A DNA stretch of 64,000 bases, taken from positions 118,131-182,130 of the forward strand of contig DFLF01000016.1 in NCBI GenBank assembly GCA_002373675.1, written 5' to 3'. This stretch comes from Pseudobutyrivibrio sp. UBA3626 (GTDB lineage: Bacteria; Bacillota; Clostridia; Lachnospirales; Lachnospiraceae). The notes under the pieces were generated by a model. The model was not told the DNA's origin. It made no database searches and saw only the letters and a list, made by a program, of their open reading frames with translations. How positions within the stretch are numbered: the first letter of the stretch is position 1; the number at the start of each line of letters is the position of its first letter. Shown here piece after piece: positions 43,467-52,703 of this stretch. The translations under genes were made by a program, and so were the position numbers.

Positions 43467-45611
43467 ATGAGTAAAGAGAAGAAATATAGTGTATTAGTTG
43501 TTGATGATTCTGAGATTAACAGAGAGATTCTTACATCAATACTAAGTGCTGACTTTAAAGTGTATGAAGCTGCAGATGGAGTGAAGGCTTTGGAAGTTAT
43601 GCGTGATTCCAAGAAGAAAGTGGATTTGTGTCTTCTTGATATTATGATGCCTAGAATGGATGGATATGAAGTTCTTAGCGTTATGAACAAAGAGCATATT
43701 ATTGATTACATACCGGTTATTGTTATATCAGGAGAACAGGAAGCTGAGAAGGTTGAGAAGACTTATGATTTAGGAGCTCTTGATTATATCCTAAAGCCTT
43801 TTGAACCAAGAATTGTAAGAAGAAGAGTTCTTGCCACCGTAATGCTTTTTGAGAAACAAAAGGAGCTTTCATATAAGCTTAAAGTTCAAATGGAAGAAAA
43901 TAGCAGGAAGGTTGATGAGAAAACAGGACTTTTGTCTTATGCTTCATTCTTCTTTGCATGTGATGCCTTGATTGAGTCTGGCAAGATAGAGGAAGACTAC
44001 TTTATGGTAGCTATTGATATAGAACACTTCCGCCTCTTTAACGATTGGTTTGGCCGAGAAGAAGGAGACATTTATCTTCAGGAATTGGCAGATTGTCTGA
44101 AAGAATACAGTGCCGGTACAAGGTCTATCTGTGGATATCTAGGAGGGGACAATTTCGCTTTATTTGCGCCATATGATCTTAGTCTTATTGATAGAATTCA
44201 AGAGCGAATAATCGATATGCTGGAAAACTACGGTCAATCAATAGGCTTTGGCCCAATGTATGGAATATTCGAAGTAAGAGATAGTATATATGATGCTCAA
44301 CTTATGTATGATAATGCTGTAACTGCAATGGCGGATATACCAGGAAATTATCATAATAGAATAGCTATCTATGATCCTAATCTGCTTAAGAAGACAGGAG
44401 ATGAATTGATATTGCTTAGTGACGTTCAGAGAGGAATGGACGCTAAGGAATTTAGATTCTTCCTACAACCTAAGGTTAATATGCTTAATGGTAAGATAGT
44501 CGGTGCGGAAGCTTTGGTTAGATGGGCACATAGGTCTAAAGGATTAGTATCTCCAGGAATTTTTTTGCCGGTGCTTGAGGATAATGGCTTTATAACTAAT
44601 CTTGATAGATATATATGGGAAGAAGTATGTCGTTGGCTTAGAAGTTGGATTGACAGAGGAAGAGACCCGCTTCCTATATCTGTTAATGTATCACAAATTG
44701 ATATTTTTGCAGGAGATGTTTCAGAATATTTTGAGCATTTAATTAAGAAATATGAATTAAGTCCAGATATGCTCGATATTGAGATTACGGAAAGCGCATA
44801 TGCCAAAGAATACAGCTTGATTAATAAGACAGTTGATAAGTTGAGGAAAGCTGGATTCAAAGTATTATTAGATGATTTTGGAAGTGCTTATTCATCTCTT
44901 AATATGCTTCGAAATATCAAGGTTGATGTCTTGAAACTGGATATGAAGTTCTTAGATACTAATGAAGATAGAGAGAATAATGAGAAGGGAATTAGTATAA
45001 TTGATTCTATTGTTGGAATGTCCAACCAATTAGGACTTCCAATGATTGTAGAAGGTGTAGAACGTCTAGACCAGGTAGAGATGTTAACCAAACTAGGATG
45101 CGTATATGCCCAGGGTTTCTATTACTACAAACCGATGCCTGTCAAAAAGTTTGAGGATTTGATAAGGGATGATTCTAAGGTAGAACATGAAGTTGAGGGT
45201 AAGATTGAAAGATATAAGCCTCTTCATGTAATGGAGTTTTTAAGAACTAATCTATTTACAGATTCTATGATTAATGAGGTTCTTGGACCGTTTGCTTTCT
45301 ACGAGCAAAAAGGGGAAAGAATATCTATTGTAAGAGTTAATGAACAATATTATAGAGTCTTTAATATGTTAGGTGAAGTCACAGAGGATGAAATTGTCTC
45401 TAGCGTTAATAGGCTTCAAAATGATAATTCTGATTTTATAGAGTTATTTAATAATGCGTCCTCAGCTAAGAATAAATCATCCTCTGGATGTGTACAATAC
45501 AATTCACCTAAGGGTACTGCAAAAAAGTTGTACTTTAGGGTATTCTTTTTGCACGAGCGCGAGGGAAGGAAACTCTTCTGCAGTACTATATGGGATATCA
45601 CAGATTTATAG
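43467..45611 (+). CDS. Response regulator with degenerate GGDEF and intact EAL (c-di-GMP phosphodiesterase)
   Basis: 714 aa. Receiver (1-125): VLVVDDSEINREI, LCLLDIMMPRMDGYEV and LKPF. The GGDEF-like domain has YLGGDNFALF in place of GGDEF, so it is probably not a cyclase. The EAL domain keeps GAEALVRW, ISVNVSQ, DIEITES, LLDDFGSAYSSL, KLDMKF, IVEGVE and QGFYYYKPM, so c-di-GMP hydrolysis is likely. A further ~140-residue C-terminal PAS-like region follows. It is probably controlled by the hybrid kinase upstream. Confidence 0.92.
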   Translation: MSKEKKYSVLVVDDSEINREILTSILSADFKVYEAADGVKALEVMRDSKKKVDLCLLDIMMPRMDGYEVLSVMNKEHIIDYIPVIVISGEQEAEKVEKTYDLGALDYILKPFEPRIVRRRVLATVMLFEKQKELSYKLKVQMEENSRKVDEKTGLLSYASFFFACDALIESGKIEEDYFMVAIDIEHFRLFNDWFGREEGDIYLQELADCLKEYSAGTRSICGYLGGDNFALFAPYDLSLIDRIQERIIDMLENYGQSIGFGPMYGIFEVRDSIYDAQLMYDNAVTAMADIPGNYHNRIAIYDPNLLKKTGDELILLSDVQRGMDAKEFRFFLQPKVNMLNGKIVGAEALVRWAHRSKGLVSPGIFLPVLEDNGFITNLDRYIWEEVCRWLRSWIDRGRDPLPISVNVSQIDIFAGDVSEYFEHLIKKYELSPDMLDIEITESAYAKEYSLINKTVDKLRKAGFKVLLDDFGSAYSSLNMLRNIKVDVLKLDMKFLDTNEDRENNEKGISIIDSIVGMSNQLGLPMIVEGVERLDQVEMLTKLGCVYAQGFYYYKPMPVKKFEDLIRDDSKVEHEVEGKIERYKPLHVMEFLRTNLFTDSMINEVLGPFAFYEQKGERISIVRVNEQYYRVFNMLGEVTEDEIVSSVNRLQNDNSDFIELFNNASSAKNKSSSGCVQYNSPKGTAKKLYFRVFFLHEREGRKLFCSTIWDITDL

Positions 45612-45656
45612 CCTGTGTTATTCCTTAATTAGAAATGTTACTTATATGAATCGTGG

Positions 45657-47213
45657 CTAATTTGTCTTTTTGTTCTGCATATTAGCGCGATTCATTTTGT
45701 TTTGCATCTGACCGTTTTGATCAGAAGGCGGCTGCATCTGACCATTCTGGTCTGAAGGTGGTTGCATTTGACCATTTTGGTCAGAAGGTGGCTGCATGTT
45801 GCCACCTTGCATTTGCATGCCTTGCATATTGCCTTTATTGCCGCCACGCATTCCGCCACCCATAGTAGCTTGTACGTTGCTTGTAACGGTGCTGCTTAAT
45901 GTGATGTCCTGCGATGTTGAACCACAAGCTACTTTATAAGTCTGACCAACTGTAAGATTTGGTGCACTAATTGTTACACAGGAGTATTGTTTCTCTGGTG
46001 TATATTCAGTAATTTTGTTTCCGGAACTATCGGTTACGGTAATTGTTCCAGTATTTGATGTAGCATTTACGGTCATAACGGCCTGTGTAGACTTATCTGA
46101 CATTGCTTCAATCATTCCCGAAGATCCTGCAGCTACAAGTGTGCCACCGGTTATTATACATTCTGAGCCAAAGTCTATAGCAGTGTTACCATCATTTGTC
46201 GGACCTGATACATATGTCTCGCCACCTGAAATGTTGATTGCTCCATTAGAGTCTAATCCATCTCCATTAGAATTAACTGTAAGTTTACCGCCTGATATGT
46301 TAAGTACGGCGTTACTGTCTGAGGCTTCAGGATTATTACCTGTATTTGAATCAGCTGTTGCTGCATTAAGAGCATCATCTGAAGATACTACGTTAGTAGT
46401 GCCTCCTGCCATATTAATAACCTGTCCTTCGATGCCTTCAACTGAGTTTGTAATATTGATATTACCACCTACAACACTTACTGTGCCATCTGAGTGAAGT
46501 CCATCTTTGCCGGCGTTTGCTGTTATAACAGCCTCTTTTACACTAATGGTATCCTTGCCTTGTATTGCATGATTGCCGGAGGTTACATTAATTGTACCGC
46601 TAACAAGTTTTAGGTCGTCTTTTCCAACGATACCATTTGTCTTAGTACTTGTTACATTAAGAGTTCCATTTCCGTTAAATGTAAGATCATCTTTGGAGTA
46701 TATAGCTCCGTCAACAGTGCTATCATCCATTTCTACGCTGTCTGAACTTATAGAAATTGTATTTGTTGTTCCATCTGCCAAAGTGACGAATACTTTGTCT
46801 GCTTGTTTTACATAGATTGCAGCTGCGCTAGAAGATGTAAGTGAAGCATTATCTAGTACGAGTTGTACTTTGTCTGTTCCTGCGTCAATAATTATCTGTG
46901 CATCGGAAGCAGAACCGGTAATAATATATGTTCCGCCTGCACTTATTGTTGCAGTGTTGCCACTTACTTTAGCATTGTCGCTATCACTTGTTATGCTGCT
47001 ATCTGATAGTGTAATCTTAGGTGATGAAGCATCGTAGCTTGAATCTTGGTCTCTATCTGAGAATAGATTATTAATGTCTACGGCTTCAACAGTTTCACTA
47101 CTTGTAGTTGTGCTATTACTATTATTACTTAATGAACATCCAGCTGCTGTAAAAGTAAGCATCGATCCGATGGCGAGTACAGCAAGGACTTTTTTTATTT
47201 TTTTATAATGCAT
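45657..47213 (-). CDS. Surface lipoprotein with DUF4353 (carbohydrate-binding-like) beta-helix and Met/Gln-rich tail
   Basis: 518 aa. Lipoprotein signal with AAGCSLSNN. A long region of short Asn/Asp/Gly-rich repeats (ITGSASDAQIIIDAG, LTFNGNGTLNV, VSVVGGNINI and similar) forms a right-handed beta-helix-like DUF4353 domain. The C-terminus is Gly/Met/Gln-rich with three QPPSDQNGQM-type repeats. It probably sits on the cell surface. The start overlaps the end of the DUF4956 gene by 11 bases. The association with VTC and DUF4956 genes is recurrent in Firmicutes; the function is open. Confidence 0.8.
   Translation of the reverse strand: MHYKKIKKVLAVLAIGSMLTFTAAGCSLSNNSNSTTTSSETVEAVDINNLFSDRDQDSSYDASSPKITLSDSSITSDSDNAKVSGNTATISAGGTYIITGSASDAQIIIDAGTDKVQLVLDNASLTSSSAAAIYVKQADKVFVTLADGTTNTISISSDSVEMDDSTVDGAIYSKDDLTFNGNGTLNVTSTKTNGIVGKDDLKLVSGTINVTSGNHAIQGKDTISVKEAVITANAGKDGLHSDGTVSVVGGNINITNSVEGIEGQVINMAGGTTNVVSSDDALNAATADSNTGNNPEASDSNAVLNISGGKLTVNSNGDGLDSNGAINISGGETYVSGPTNDGNTAIDFGSECIITGGTLVAAGSSGMIEAMSDKSTQAVMTVNATSNTGTITVTDSSGNKITEYTPEKQYSCVTISAPNLTVGQTYKVACGSTSQDITLSSTVTSNVQATMGGGMRGGNKGNMQGMQMQGGNMQPPSDQNGQMQPPSDQNGQMQPPSDQNGQMQNKMNRANMQNKKTN
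45703..45792 (-). repeat. Three tandem 30-bp coding repeats
   Basis: Units start at 45703, 45733 and 45763, each 30 bases (TGCATYTGACC...), encoding a ten-residue PPSDQNGQMQ-type repeat in the lipoprotein tail. The number of copies may vary between strains by slippage. Confidence 0.8.
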
Positions 47214-47898
47214 TGTTATTTACCTCCTGTCTTGTGAGTGCGATTTCCAGGTTGCCATTCTTGCAACGAAGATTATCTACGAATTCTTTTTCTTTAGATG
47301 GGTCTTTGAGTGAAATATTATATATTAACTTGAACATAGAACCCATGTTAGTTGTCTTAGAACTTACCAGTGCGTGTTCTGTTGTGTATTGGTCAAATAT
47401 GTCATCAAAAACGTTATAGTAATCTAAATCCTCTGGTATTGTGATTTTAAGTGTCTTCTCAATTGCGTCTCGTTTTTTATTGCCACTGAATGGTACAGTT
47501 GTAAGTAGCATAAGTACAATTCCCATTATTAGAGAGAATAAAATAGCATATCCAAGGTAGCCCATTCCTGTGATTAGTCCGGCACCCATTGCCATAAATA
47601 TTGAGCCAATATCTCTTGCACTTCCTGGAACTGATCTAAATCGTACTAAGCTGAAAGCTCCTGCTACGGCAACTCCTGCTCCGATATTGCCGTTGACCAT
47701 CATAATGACTGTACAGACAATTGCTGGAAGCATTGCCAGAGTAATAACAAAGCTCTTAGTATACTTTGTCCTGAATGCATACATGAATGCGAAGAATATT
47801 CCAATAAGTAGAGAAACTCCGATACATGCAATGAAATTTGAAATTGAAATAGTTTCTGTGCTTTCTGTTAGCACACTTGTAAATAAGCTGTTAAACAT
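47203..47898 (-). CDS. DUF4956 membrane protein
   Basis: 231 aa. About four membrane spans in residues 20-130, with the conserved GAGVAVAGAFSLVRFRSVPGSARDIGSIFMAMGAGL block of DUF4956. A cytoplasmic C-terminal domain of about 100 residues follows. It overlaps the VTC gene by 8 bases and the lipoprotein gene by 11, so the three are translationally coupled. Proteins of this family usually pair with VTC-like proteins; the activity is unknown. Confidence 0.87.
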   Translation of the reverse strand: MFNSLFTSVLTESTETISISNFIACIGVSLLIGIFFAFMYAFRTKYTKSFVITLAMLPAIVCTVIMMVNGNIGAGVAVAGAFSLVRFRSVPGSARDIGSIFMAMGAGLITGMGYLGYAILFSLIMGIVLMLLTTVPFSGNKKRDAIEKTLKITIPEDLDYYNVFDDIFDQYTTEHALVSSKTTNMGSMFKLIYNISLKDPSKEKEFVDNLRCKNGNLEIALTRQEVNNNAL

Positions 47899-48664
47899 AT
47901 CTTAATACCCCTTTCGCGCTTGAATTATATCTATATGCAAATTCTCTGATTTTGCCATCTCTTGCAAGAATTGTCTTGTAAGCAGTTCCATATTTGGAAA
48001 ATGATGTTTTATAAATCTGGTTACTAGATAGAAGTGATGTCATCCAAAGTGGAAGACCGCCTGCTGTCTTAAGCTCCATAAGAACATACCCCTCTGGGAG
48101 TATAGAATTGCCATATATTCCGCTATGGAGATTGACGTCTGTATCTCTCCACAGGATGTTAGTGTCGAATGTGACTCTAAATGAAGAATCATCTATTTCG
48201 TAGTAAGCATCCCTTTCGTAGGAAAGTAGAACTCTTGGAGCCAGTGAGCTATATAAATCTCTTGCATATTGTATTTCCTGCTTAATCTGAGAATTAACAA
48301 TCGTATCCATTATTTTGTTTGTAGCATCTTGTTTAAAAAAGTTAAGTGCTTCATTTTCTGTAGTGCTTATTCTTCTCTTGTAGACTACTGAGTCGTATTT
48401 CTTCTTAAGTTCTAGAAATACCTTTGTGTCATTATCTGCAAGTCCGTAGCTTCTAAGTCTTAACTTCTCTTTGTACATTGGTTTGTCGATTGATCTTCTT
48501 ATTAGAAGAAAATCCGGAGTGTCAAAGTAAAGACTTTGTATTGTGCTATGACCATGCTTATCTTCAATCATGTGATTCTTTAATTCGTTTTTTATAATTA
48601 AGTATTGTTCTTTTGTTAACATGTACTTTAATTCATATCTTTTGAATGTCATTTGATCTTTCAT
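47891..48664 (-). CDS. VTC-domain polyphosphate-polymerase-like protein
   Basis: 257 aa from ATG 48664 (AAAGGAGA upstream). Tunnel-fold residues are visible: FKRYELKYML, SLYFDT, KLRLRSYG, FLELKKKYDSVVYKRR, VLLSYERDAYY and VLMELKTAG. The domain is that of VTC4-type polyphosphate polymerases and other triphosphate tunnel enzymes. First gene of the three-gene operon. It may act on polyphosphate or a nucleotide triphosphate. Confidence 0.87.
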   Translation of the reverse strand: MKDQMTFKRYELKYMLTKEQYLIIKNELKNHMIEDKHGHSTIQSLYFDTPDFLLIRRSIDKPMYKEKLRLRSYGLADNDTKVFLELKKKYDSVVYKRRISTTENEALNFFKQDATNKIMDTIVNSQIKQEIQYARDLYSSLAPRVLLSYERDAYYEIDDSSFRVTFDTNILWRDTDVNLHSGIYGNSILPEGYVLMELKTAGGLPLWMTSLLSSNQIYKTSFSKYGTAYKTILARDGKIREFAYRYNSSAKGVLRYV

Positions 48665-48872
48665 TTTTTGTCTCCTTTTCTTTTGTTGCTTGTAGTATAT
48701 AATTCGAAACTTAAACGAAACTAAAAAAAACAAGTTTTATAAAAATTTTTAAATTTTTTTTATTAATGTGTTATTATTTCTTTCAGAGGGTAAGGTATAA
48801 AGGGTGTAATAATAAAGGAAAGGATAAGAGTGTTATATCATATGGAAGACATTCTTATTAGGGTGAATAACT

Positions 48873-49550
48873 ATGAGATTATTATTAGCTGAAGATGAAG
48901 AAGATATGTCCAATGCATTAGTTAAGATACTTAAATCAAATAATTATTCAGTAGACGCCGTATATAATGGTAATGATGCACTAGATTATCTTGAGTCAGA
49001 TATATATGATGGTGCAATACTTGACATTATGATGCCGGGAATGAGTGGTATTGAGGTGTTGAAAGAAGCAAGGGCAAATGGAATTAAGACACCGGTTCTT
49101 CTTCTTACTGCCAAATCAGAGATTGATGACAGAGTAGAAGGATTAGATTCGGGGGCAGATGATTATCTTACGAAACCTTTCGCAATGAAAGAATTGCTGG
49201 CAAGAGTAAGAGCTCTTATGCGAAGAAGAGAAGAGGTGGTAGACTCGCTTCTTGAATATGGTAATGTATCCCTTGATAGATTGACATACCAATTAACTAC
49301 GCCGAAGGGAAGCGCCAAGCTTGGCAATAAAGATTTTCAGATGTTAGAAATGTTAATAACTAATCCAGGACAGATTATATCTGTAGATCAATTCATGGAT
49401 AAAATCTGGGGATATGATTCTGATGCAGAATTAAATGTTGTATGGGTATACATATCTAATCTTCGTAAGAAACTGAAATCTCTTGAAGCAGATATAACGA
49501 TTAAAGCTCACAGAGGGATAGGTTACTCTCTTATGGAAGATGAGAAGTGA
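48873..49550 (+). CDS. OmpR/PhoB-family response regulator
   Basis: 225 aa. Receiver: LLLAEDEEDMSNAL, GAILDIMMPGMSGIEVL (phospho-Asp) and LTAKSEIDDRVEGLDSGADDYLTKPF. The C-terminal winged helix has LGNKDFQMLEMLITNPGQIISVDQFMDKIWGYD and VVWVYISNLRKKL. It is divergent from the VTC operon across 208 bases and likely controls it together with the downstream kinase. Confidence 0.93.
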   Translation: MRLLLAEDEEDMSNALVKILKSNNYSVDAVYNGNDALDYLESDIYDGAILDIMMPGMSGIEVLKEARANGIKTPVLLLTAKSEIDDRVEGLDSGADDYLTKPFAMKELLARVRALMRRREEVVDSLLEYGNVSLDRLTYQLTTPKGSAKLGNKDFQMLEMLITNPGQIISVDQFMDKIWGYDSDAELNVVWVYISNLRKKLKSLEADITIKAHRGIGYSLMEDEK

Positions 49551-49572
49551 TTAATATAGATAGGAATAGATT

Positions 49573-50931
49573 ATGGTTAAGACATTAAGACGAAAGTTTA
49601 TTGCAATTACAATGATATCTGTTACTGCTGTTTTTCTTATTATAATGGGTATCATTAATCTGGTTAATTATAGTAATGTATATAGTAATGCAAATGAGAA
49701 GATGGATATATTGGCATCTAATAATGGCGAGTTTCCCAAATTAGATCAGGGAAGTAATATGCCGGGTACCAATGAGATTAATACGCCAGAGAATACTACC
49801 AATGTGTCAGGTGAAAAGCAAAACATACAAATGGAACAGATGCCGAATTATCAGAGTGGATTCATGGGACAAAAGAGGGATAAGAAAGGAACATTTTATA
49901 ATTTCGGCAATAATGCTATTAATGAAGAAACTCCTTTTGAAACGAGATATTTTAACGTTACGCTTTCAGATAGTGGCGATTATATATCTAGTAATCTATT
50001 GAATGTAGCAGCAATATCAAAGGATAGTGCAATTAGCTATGCAAAAGAACTGTATGATAAAGGAAGTGTAAAGGGAATATACGATGACTACATGTATCGT
50101 CAGATTGATGTAGATGGTAATAAGATGTATGTGTTCTTAGATTGTAAGAGAGATATTTCTTCCTTTAGAACATTTCTAATTATAAGTATAATTGTTACTG
50201 TTGCTGGTGAAATACTTGTATTTATATTATCAGCTATTCTATCACGGATTTTCTTAAAGCCCGTATTTGAAAGTTACGATAAGCAGAAACGTTTTATAAC
50301 AGATGCAAGCCATGAACTCAAAACGCCTGTAGCAATTATTAAAGCTAATGTAGAAATTATCGAGATGGAAAATGGAGAGTCTGAATGGACACAGAGTATT
50401 GTAAAGCAGGCTGATAGGTTGACAAATCTTACAGAGAAAATGGTTATGCTTTCGAGAATGGATGAAGGCACAAGAACAGGAGAATTTGTGGACTTAAACG
50501 CATCGGAATTGTTTGAAGAAGTGGCAGAGTCTTACGAGCCAATAGCAATCAAAATGAATAAGACATATAGTATAGATGTTGAGAAGGGTATTAGTCTCAA
50601 GGGAGACTCAGATAATCTTATAGAAATGATCTCTCTTCTTATAGATAACGCATTTAAGTATTCTAATGATGGTGGAAATGTTGATGTAACATTTAAGAAA
50701 AACAGCAAAGGTAAAGTGCTGACCATAAGTAATTCCGTTGATGAAATTGAAGAAGGTCGACACGATGAACTTTTTGAAAGATTTGTCAGAATGGATGAGT
50801 CAAGAAATTCTAAGACTGGTGGGTTTGGAATAGGACTTTCCGTTGCGCAAGCTATAGCAGAAAGCCATAAGGCGAAGATTAGTGCAAGGTCTTATGATAC
50901 GCAAAGTATAGAGTTTAAGGTTGTATTCTAA
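49573..50931 (+). CDS. Membrane sensor histidine kinase
   Basis: 452 aa. TM1 at about residues 12-32, an extracellular sensor of about 165 residues with a Met/Gln/Asn-rich low-complexity start (QNIQMEQMPNYQSGFMG), TM2 at about 200-222, HisKA DASHELKTPVAIIKANVEI, N-box SLLIDNAFKYS and G2 GGFGIGLSVAQAIA. Partner of the regulator upstream. The Met/Gln-rich sensor resembles the tail of the DUF4353 lipoprotein in composition. Confidence 0.92.
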   Translation: MVKTLRRKFIAITMISVTAVFLIIMGIINLVNYSNVYSNANEKMDILASNNGEFPKLDQGSNMPGTNEINTPENTTNVSGEKQNIQMEQMPNYQSGFMGQKRDKKGTFYNFGNNAINEETPFETRYFNVTLSDSGDYISSNLLNVAAISKDSAISYAKELYDKGSVKGIYDDYMYRQIDVDGNKMYVFLDCKRDISSFRTFLIISIIVTVAGEILVFILSAILSRIFLKPVFESYDKQKRFITDASHELKTPVAIIKANVEIIEMENGESEWTQSIVKQADRLTNLTEKMVMLSRMDEGTRTGEFVDLNASELFEEVAESYEPIAIKMNKTYSIDVEKGISLKGDSDNLIEMISLLIDNAFKYSNDGGNVDVTFKKNSKGKVLTISNSVDEIEEGRHDELFERFVRMDESRNSKTGGFGIGLSVAQAIAESHKAKISARSYDTQSIEFKVVF

Positions 50932-50939
50932 GCATGGAA

Positions 50940-51181
50940 TGACTTGTATTGAATACACTTTTCAAGCTGATTGCTTCGCTACTAAGTCTCTTCGTTCGTC
51001 TCGCTTACGGCTTCTGCTGTGCGTCTGCTCGGGCAGCGTGTAATCGCTTATTAAATGTATAAGATATGGGCATCTTAATATCCTATGAAGTTAGCCCTGC
51101 GCTGCGTACTCGAAGCCTGCTCGTCTCCGAACAGACTAAGTGCTTCGCAAAGGCTTTGAAAAGTATATTCAATACAAGTCA
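50940..51181. mobile_element. 242-bp MITE-like element with 26-bp terminal inverted repeats
   Basis: Left end TGACTTGTATTGAATACACT... (50940-50965) and right end ...TATTCAATACAAGTCA (51156-51181) are inverted copies differing at one of 26 positions. The interior has no coding capacity and is GC-richer (CTTCG, GCTGC motifs). No clear target duplication was seen. The nfo reading frame can be extended into it, but the real start lies outside. Confidence 0.8.
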
Positions 51182-51215
51182 GACCGGCAGTACAATAATT
51201 GATAGGAGGAAGATT

Positions 51216-52046
51216 ATGATATATATAGGAAATCACTTATCGGCATCTAAGGGATATATGGCGATGGGGAAGATGGCAACTAAGCTGGGTGGCAACACAT
51301 TTGCCTTTTTTACACGCAATCCAAGAGGTGGTAAGGCAAAGGATATAGATGAAAAGGATGCTGAATCACTAATGCAATATATGGCTGACAATAATTTCGG
51401 CACACTGGTTGCCCACGCTCCATATACTATGAATCTGTGTTCTGATAAGGAGAATATCAGGAAGTTCGCCCTTGATATGTTCATAGATGACCTTAAGAGA
51501 ATGGAATATACGCCTAATCAGTATTACAATTTCCATCCGGGCTCTCATGTAGGACAGGGGGTTGAGAAAGGAAGCGCATTTATTATAGAAGCTCTTAATG
51601 CAGCTCTGCCGGAGGCTAAGACAACAACGGTTCTTCTTGAAACTATGGCAGGTAAAGGCAGTGAGATAGGAAGAAGCTTTGAAGAGCTTCAGTATATAAT
51701 AGAAAGGGTTGAGCTGTCCGATAGGCTGGGAGTGTGCTTCGATACTTGTCACACTTGGGATGGCGGATATGACCTTGAGAATAACTTAGACGGAGTCTTG
51801 GAAGAATTCGATAAGATAATAGGACTTGAAAGGCTCAAGGCGATTCATCTTAACGACAGTATGAATGATAGGGGAGCCCATAAAGACCGCCATGCCAAGC
51901 TGGGAGAAGGACATATAGGAATTGATACATTAACAAAAGTTATCAATCATCCACTTCTTCAAGGTAAGCCCTTTATCTTAGAGACACCTAATGATGACGC
52001 AGGGTATGCTAAGGAGATAGCTATGGTTAAAAAACTGAACATATAA
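51216..52046 (+). CDS. nfo: Deoxyribonuclease IV (endonuclease IV)
   Basis: 276 aa from ATG 51216 (AGGAGGA upstream); longer versions start inside the MITE. YIGNHLSASKGYMAMG, LVAHAPYTMNLCS, YNFHPGSHVGQG, LLETMAGKGSEIG, VCFDTCHTWDGGYDL, KAIHLNDSMNDRGAHKDRHAKLGEGHIG and FILETPND carry the metal-binding His/Glu/Asp set. It cleaves abasic sites in base-excision repair. Confidence 0.96.
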   Translation: MIYIGNHLSASKGYMAMGKMATKLGGNTFAFFTRNPRGGKAKDIDEKDAESLMQYMADNNFGTLVAHAPYTMNLCSDKENIRKFALDMFIDDLKRMEYTPNQYYNFHPGSHVGQGVEKGSAFIIEALNAALPEAKTTTVLLETMAGKGSEIGRSFEELQYIIERVELSDRLGVCFDTCHTWDGGYDLENNLDGVLEEFDKIIGLERLKAIHLNDSMNDRGAHKDRHAKLGEGHIGIDTLTKVINHPLLQGKPFILETPNDDAGYAKEIAMVKKLNI

Positions 52047-52088
52047 TAAGGGGAATATTGGTATTTGACTAATATAAGCAAATAACAG

Positions 52089-52118
52089 TTGACATACAAG
52101 TATATTCTGTTGTAAAAT
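52089..52118 (+). promoter_or_regulatory. Promoter of rplM-rpsI
   Basis: TTGACA (52089-52094), 18-base spacer, TAAAAT (52113-52118). It leaves a 5' leader of about 130 bases. Confidence 0.75.
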
Positions 52119-52124
52119 ATTCAA

Positions 52125-52257
52125 GCTGACATTGTGAAGAAGTGGCATTTCACTAGCCCCGAAGTGCTCTTTTTACAAATAAATAGCAGGAAATTTATTT
52201 TTGGACATTTGATAAATGGAATGCTAACCTTGTTTTACTATTAAGGAGGAAATAATG
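52125..52257 (+). promoter_or_regulatory. Possible L13 (rplM) mRNA leader
   Basis: The long untranslated leader contains a GTGAA/TTCAC hairpin (from about 52135) and an AGCCCCGAAGTGCT stretch followed by TTTTT. L13 leaders that bind the protein are known in Firmicutes; the match here rests on position and foldability only. Confidence 0.35.
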
Positions 52258-52686
52258 ATGAAGACTTATATGCCTAATCAATCTCAAGTTGAGAGAAAAT
52301 GGTATGTAGTAGATGCTGAAGGTCAGACACTTGGTCGTCTGTCATCAGAGATTGCTAACGTATTAAGAGGTAAGAAAAAGCCTATATATACACCTCATGC
52401 AGATTGTGGCGATTATGTAATCGTTGTAAATGCAGAGAAGATTAAGGTTACTGGTAAGAAGCTTGACCAGAAAATCTATTATCATCACTCAGAATATGTT
52501 GGTGGTATGAAAGAGACTAACCTTAAGACAATGCTTGAGAAACATCCTGAAAGAGTTATTGAGCATGCAGTAAAGGGAATGCTTCCTAAGGGACCTCTTG
52601 GAAGAGCTATGTACAAGAAGTTATTCGTATATGCAGGTCCTGATCATGAACATCAGGCACAGAAACCAGAGAGTTTAACATTTTAA
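52258..52686 (+). CDS. rplM: 50S ribosomal protein L13
   Basis: 142 aa from ATG 52258 (AAGGAGGA 7 bases upstream; the ATG at 52255 is too close to it). RKWYVVDAEGQTLGRLSSEIANVLRGK, YTPHADCGDYVIVVNA and MLPKGPLGRAMYKKL are diagnostic. Core protein of the large subunit, co-transcribed with rpsI. Confidence 0.98.
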   Translation: MKTYMPNQSQVERKWYVVDAEGQTLGRLSSEIANVLRGKKKPIYTPHADCGDYVIVVNAEKIKVTGKKLDQKIYYHHSEYVGGMKETNLKTMLEKHPERVIEHAVKGMLPKGPLGRAMYKKLFVYAGPDHEHQAQKPESLTF

Positions 52687-52703
52687 TTAGGAGGTAAGAT
52701 AAA

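Noticed and set aside
51066..51215. N-terminal extension of nfo
   Set aside because: It would be translated from the MITE-like element; the ATG at 51216 has an ideal ribosome site and the product starts like known endonuclease IV proteins.
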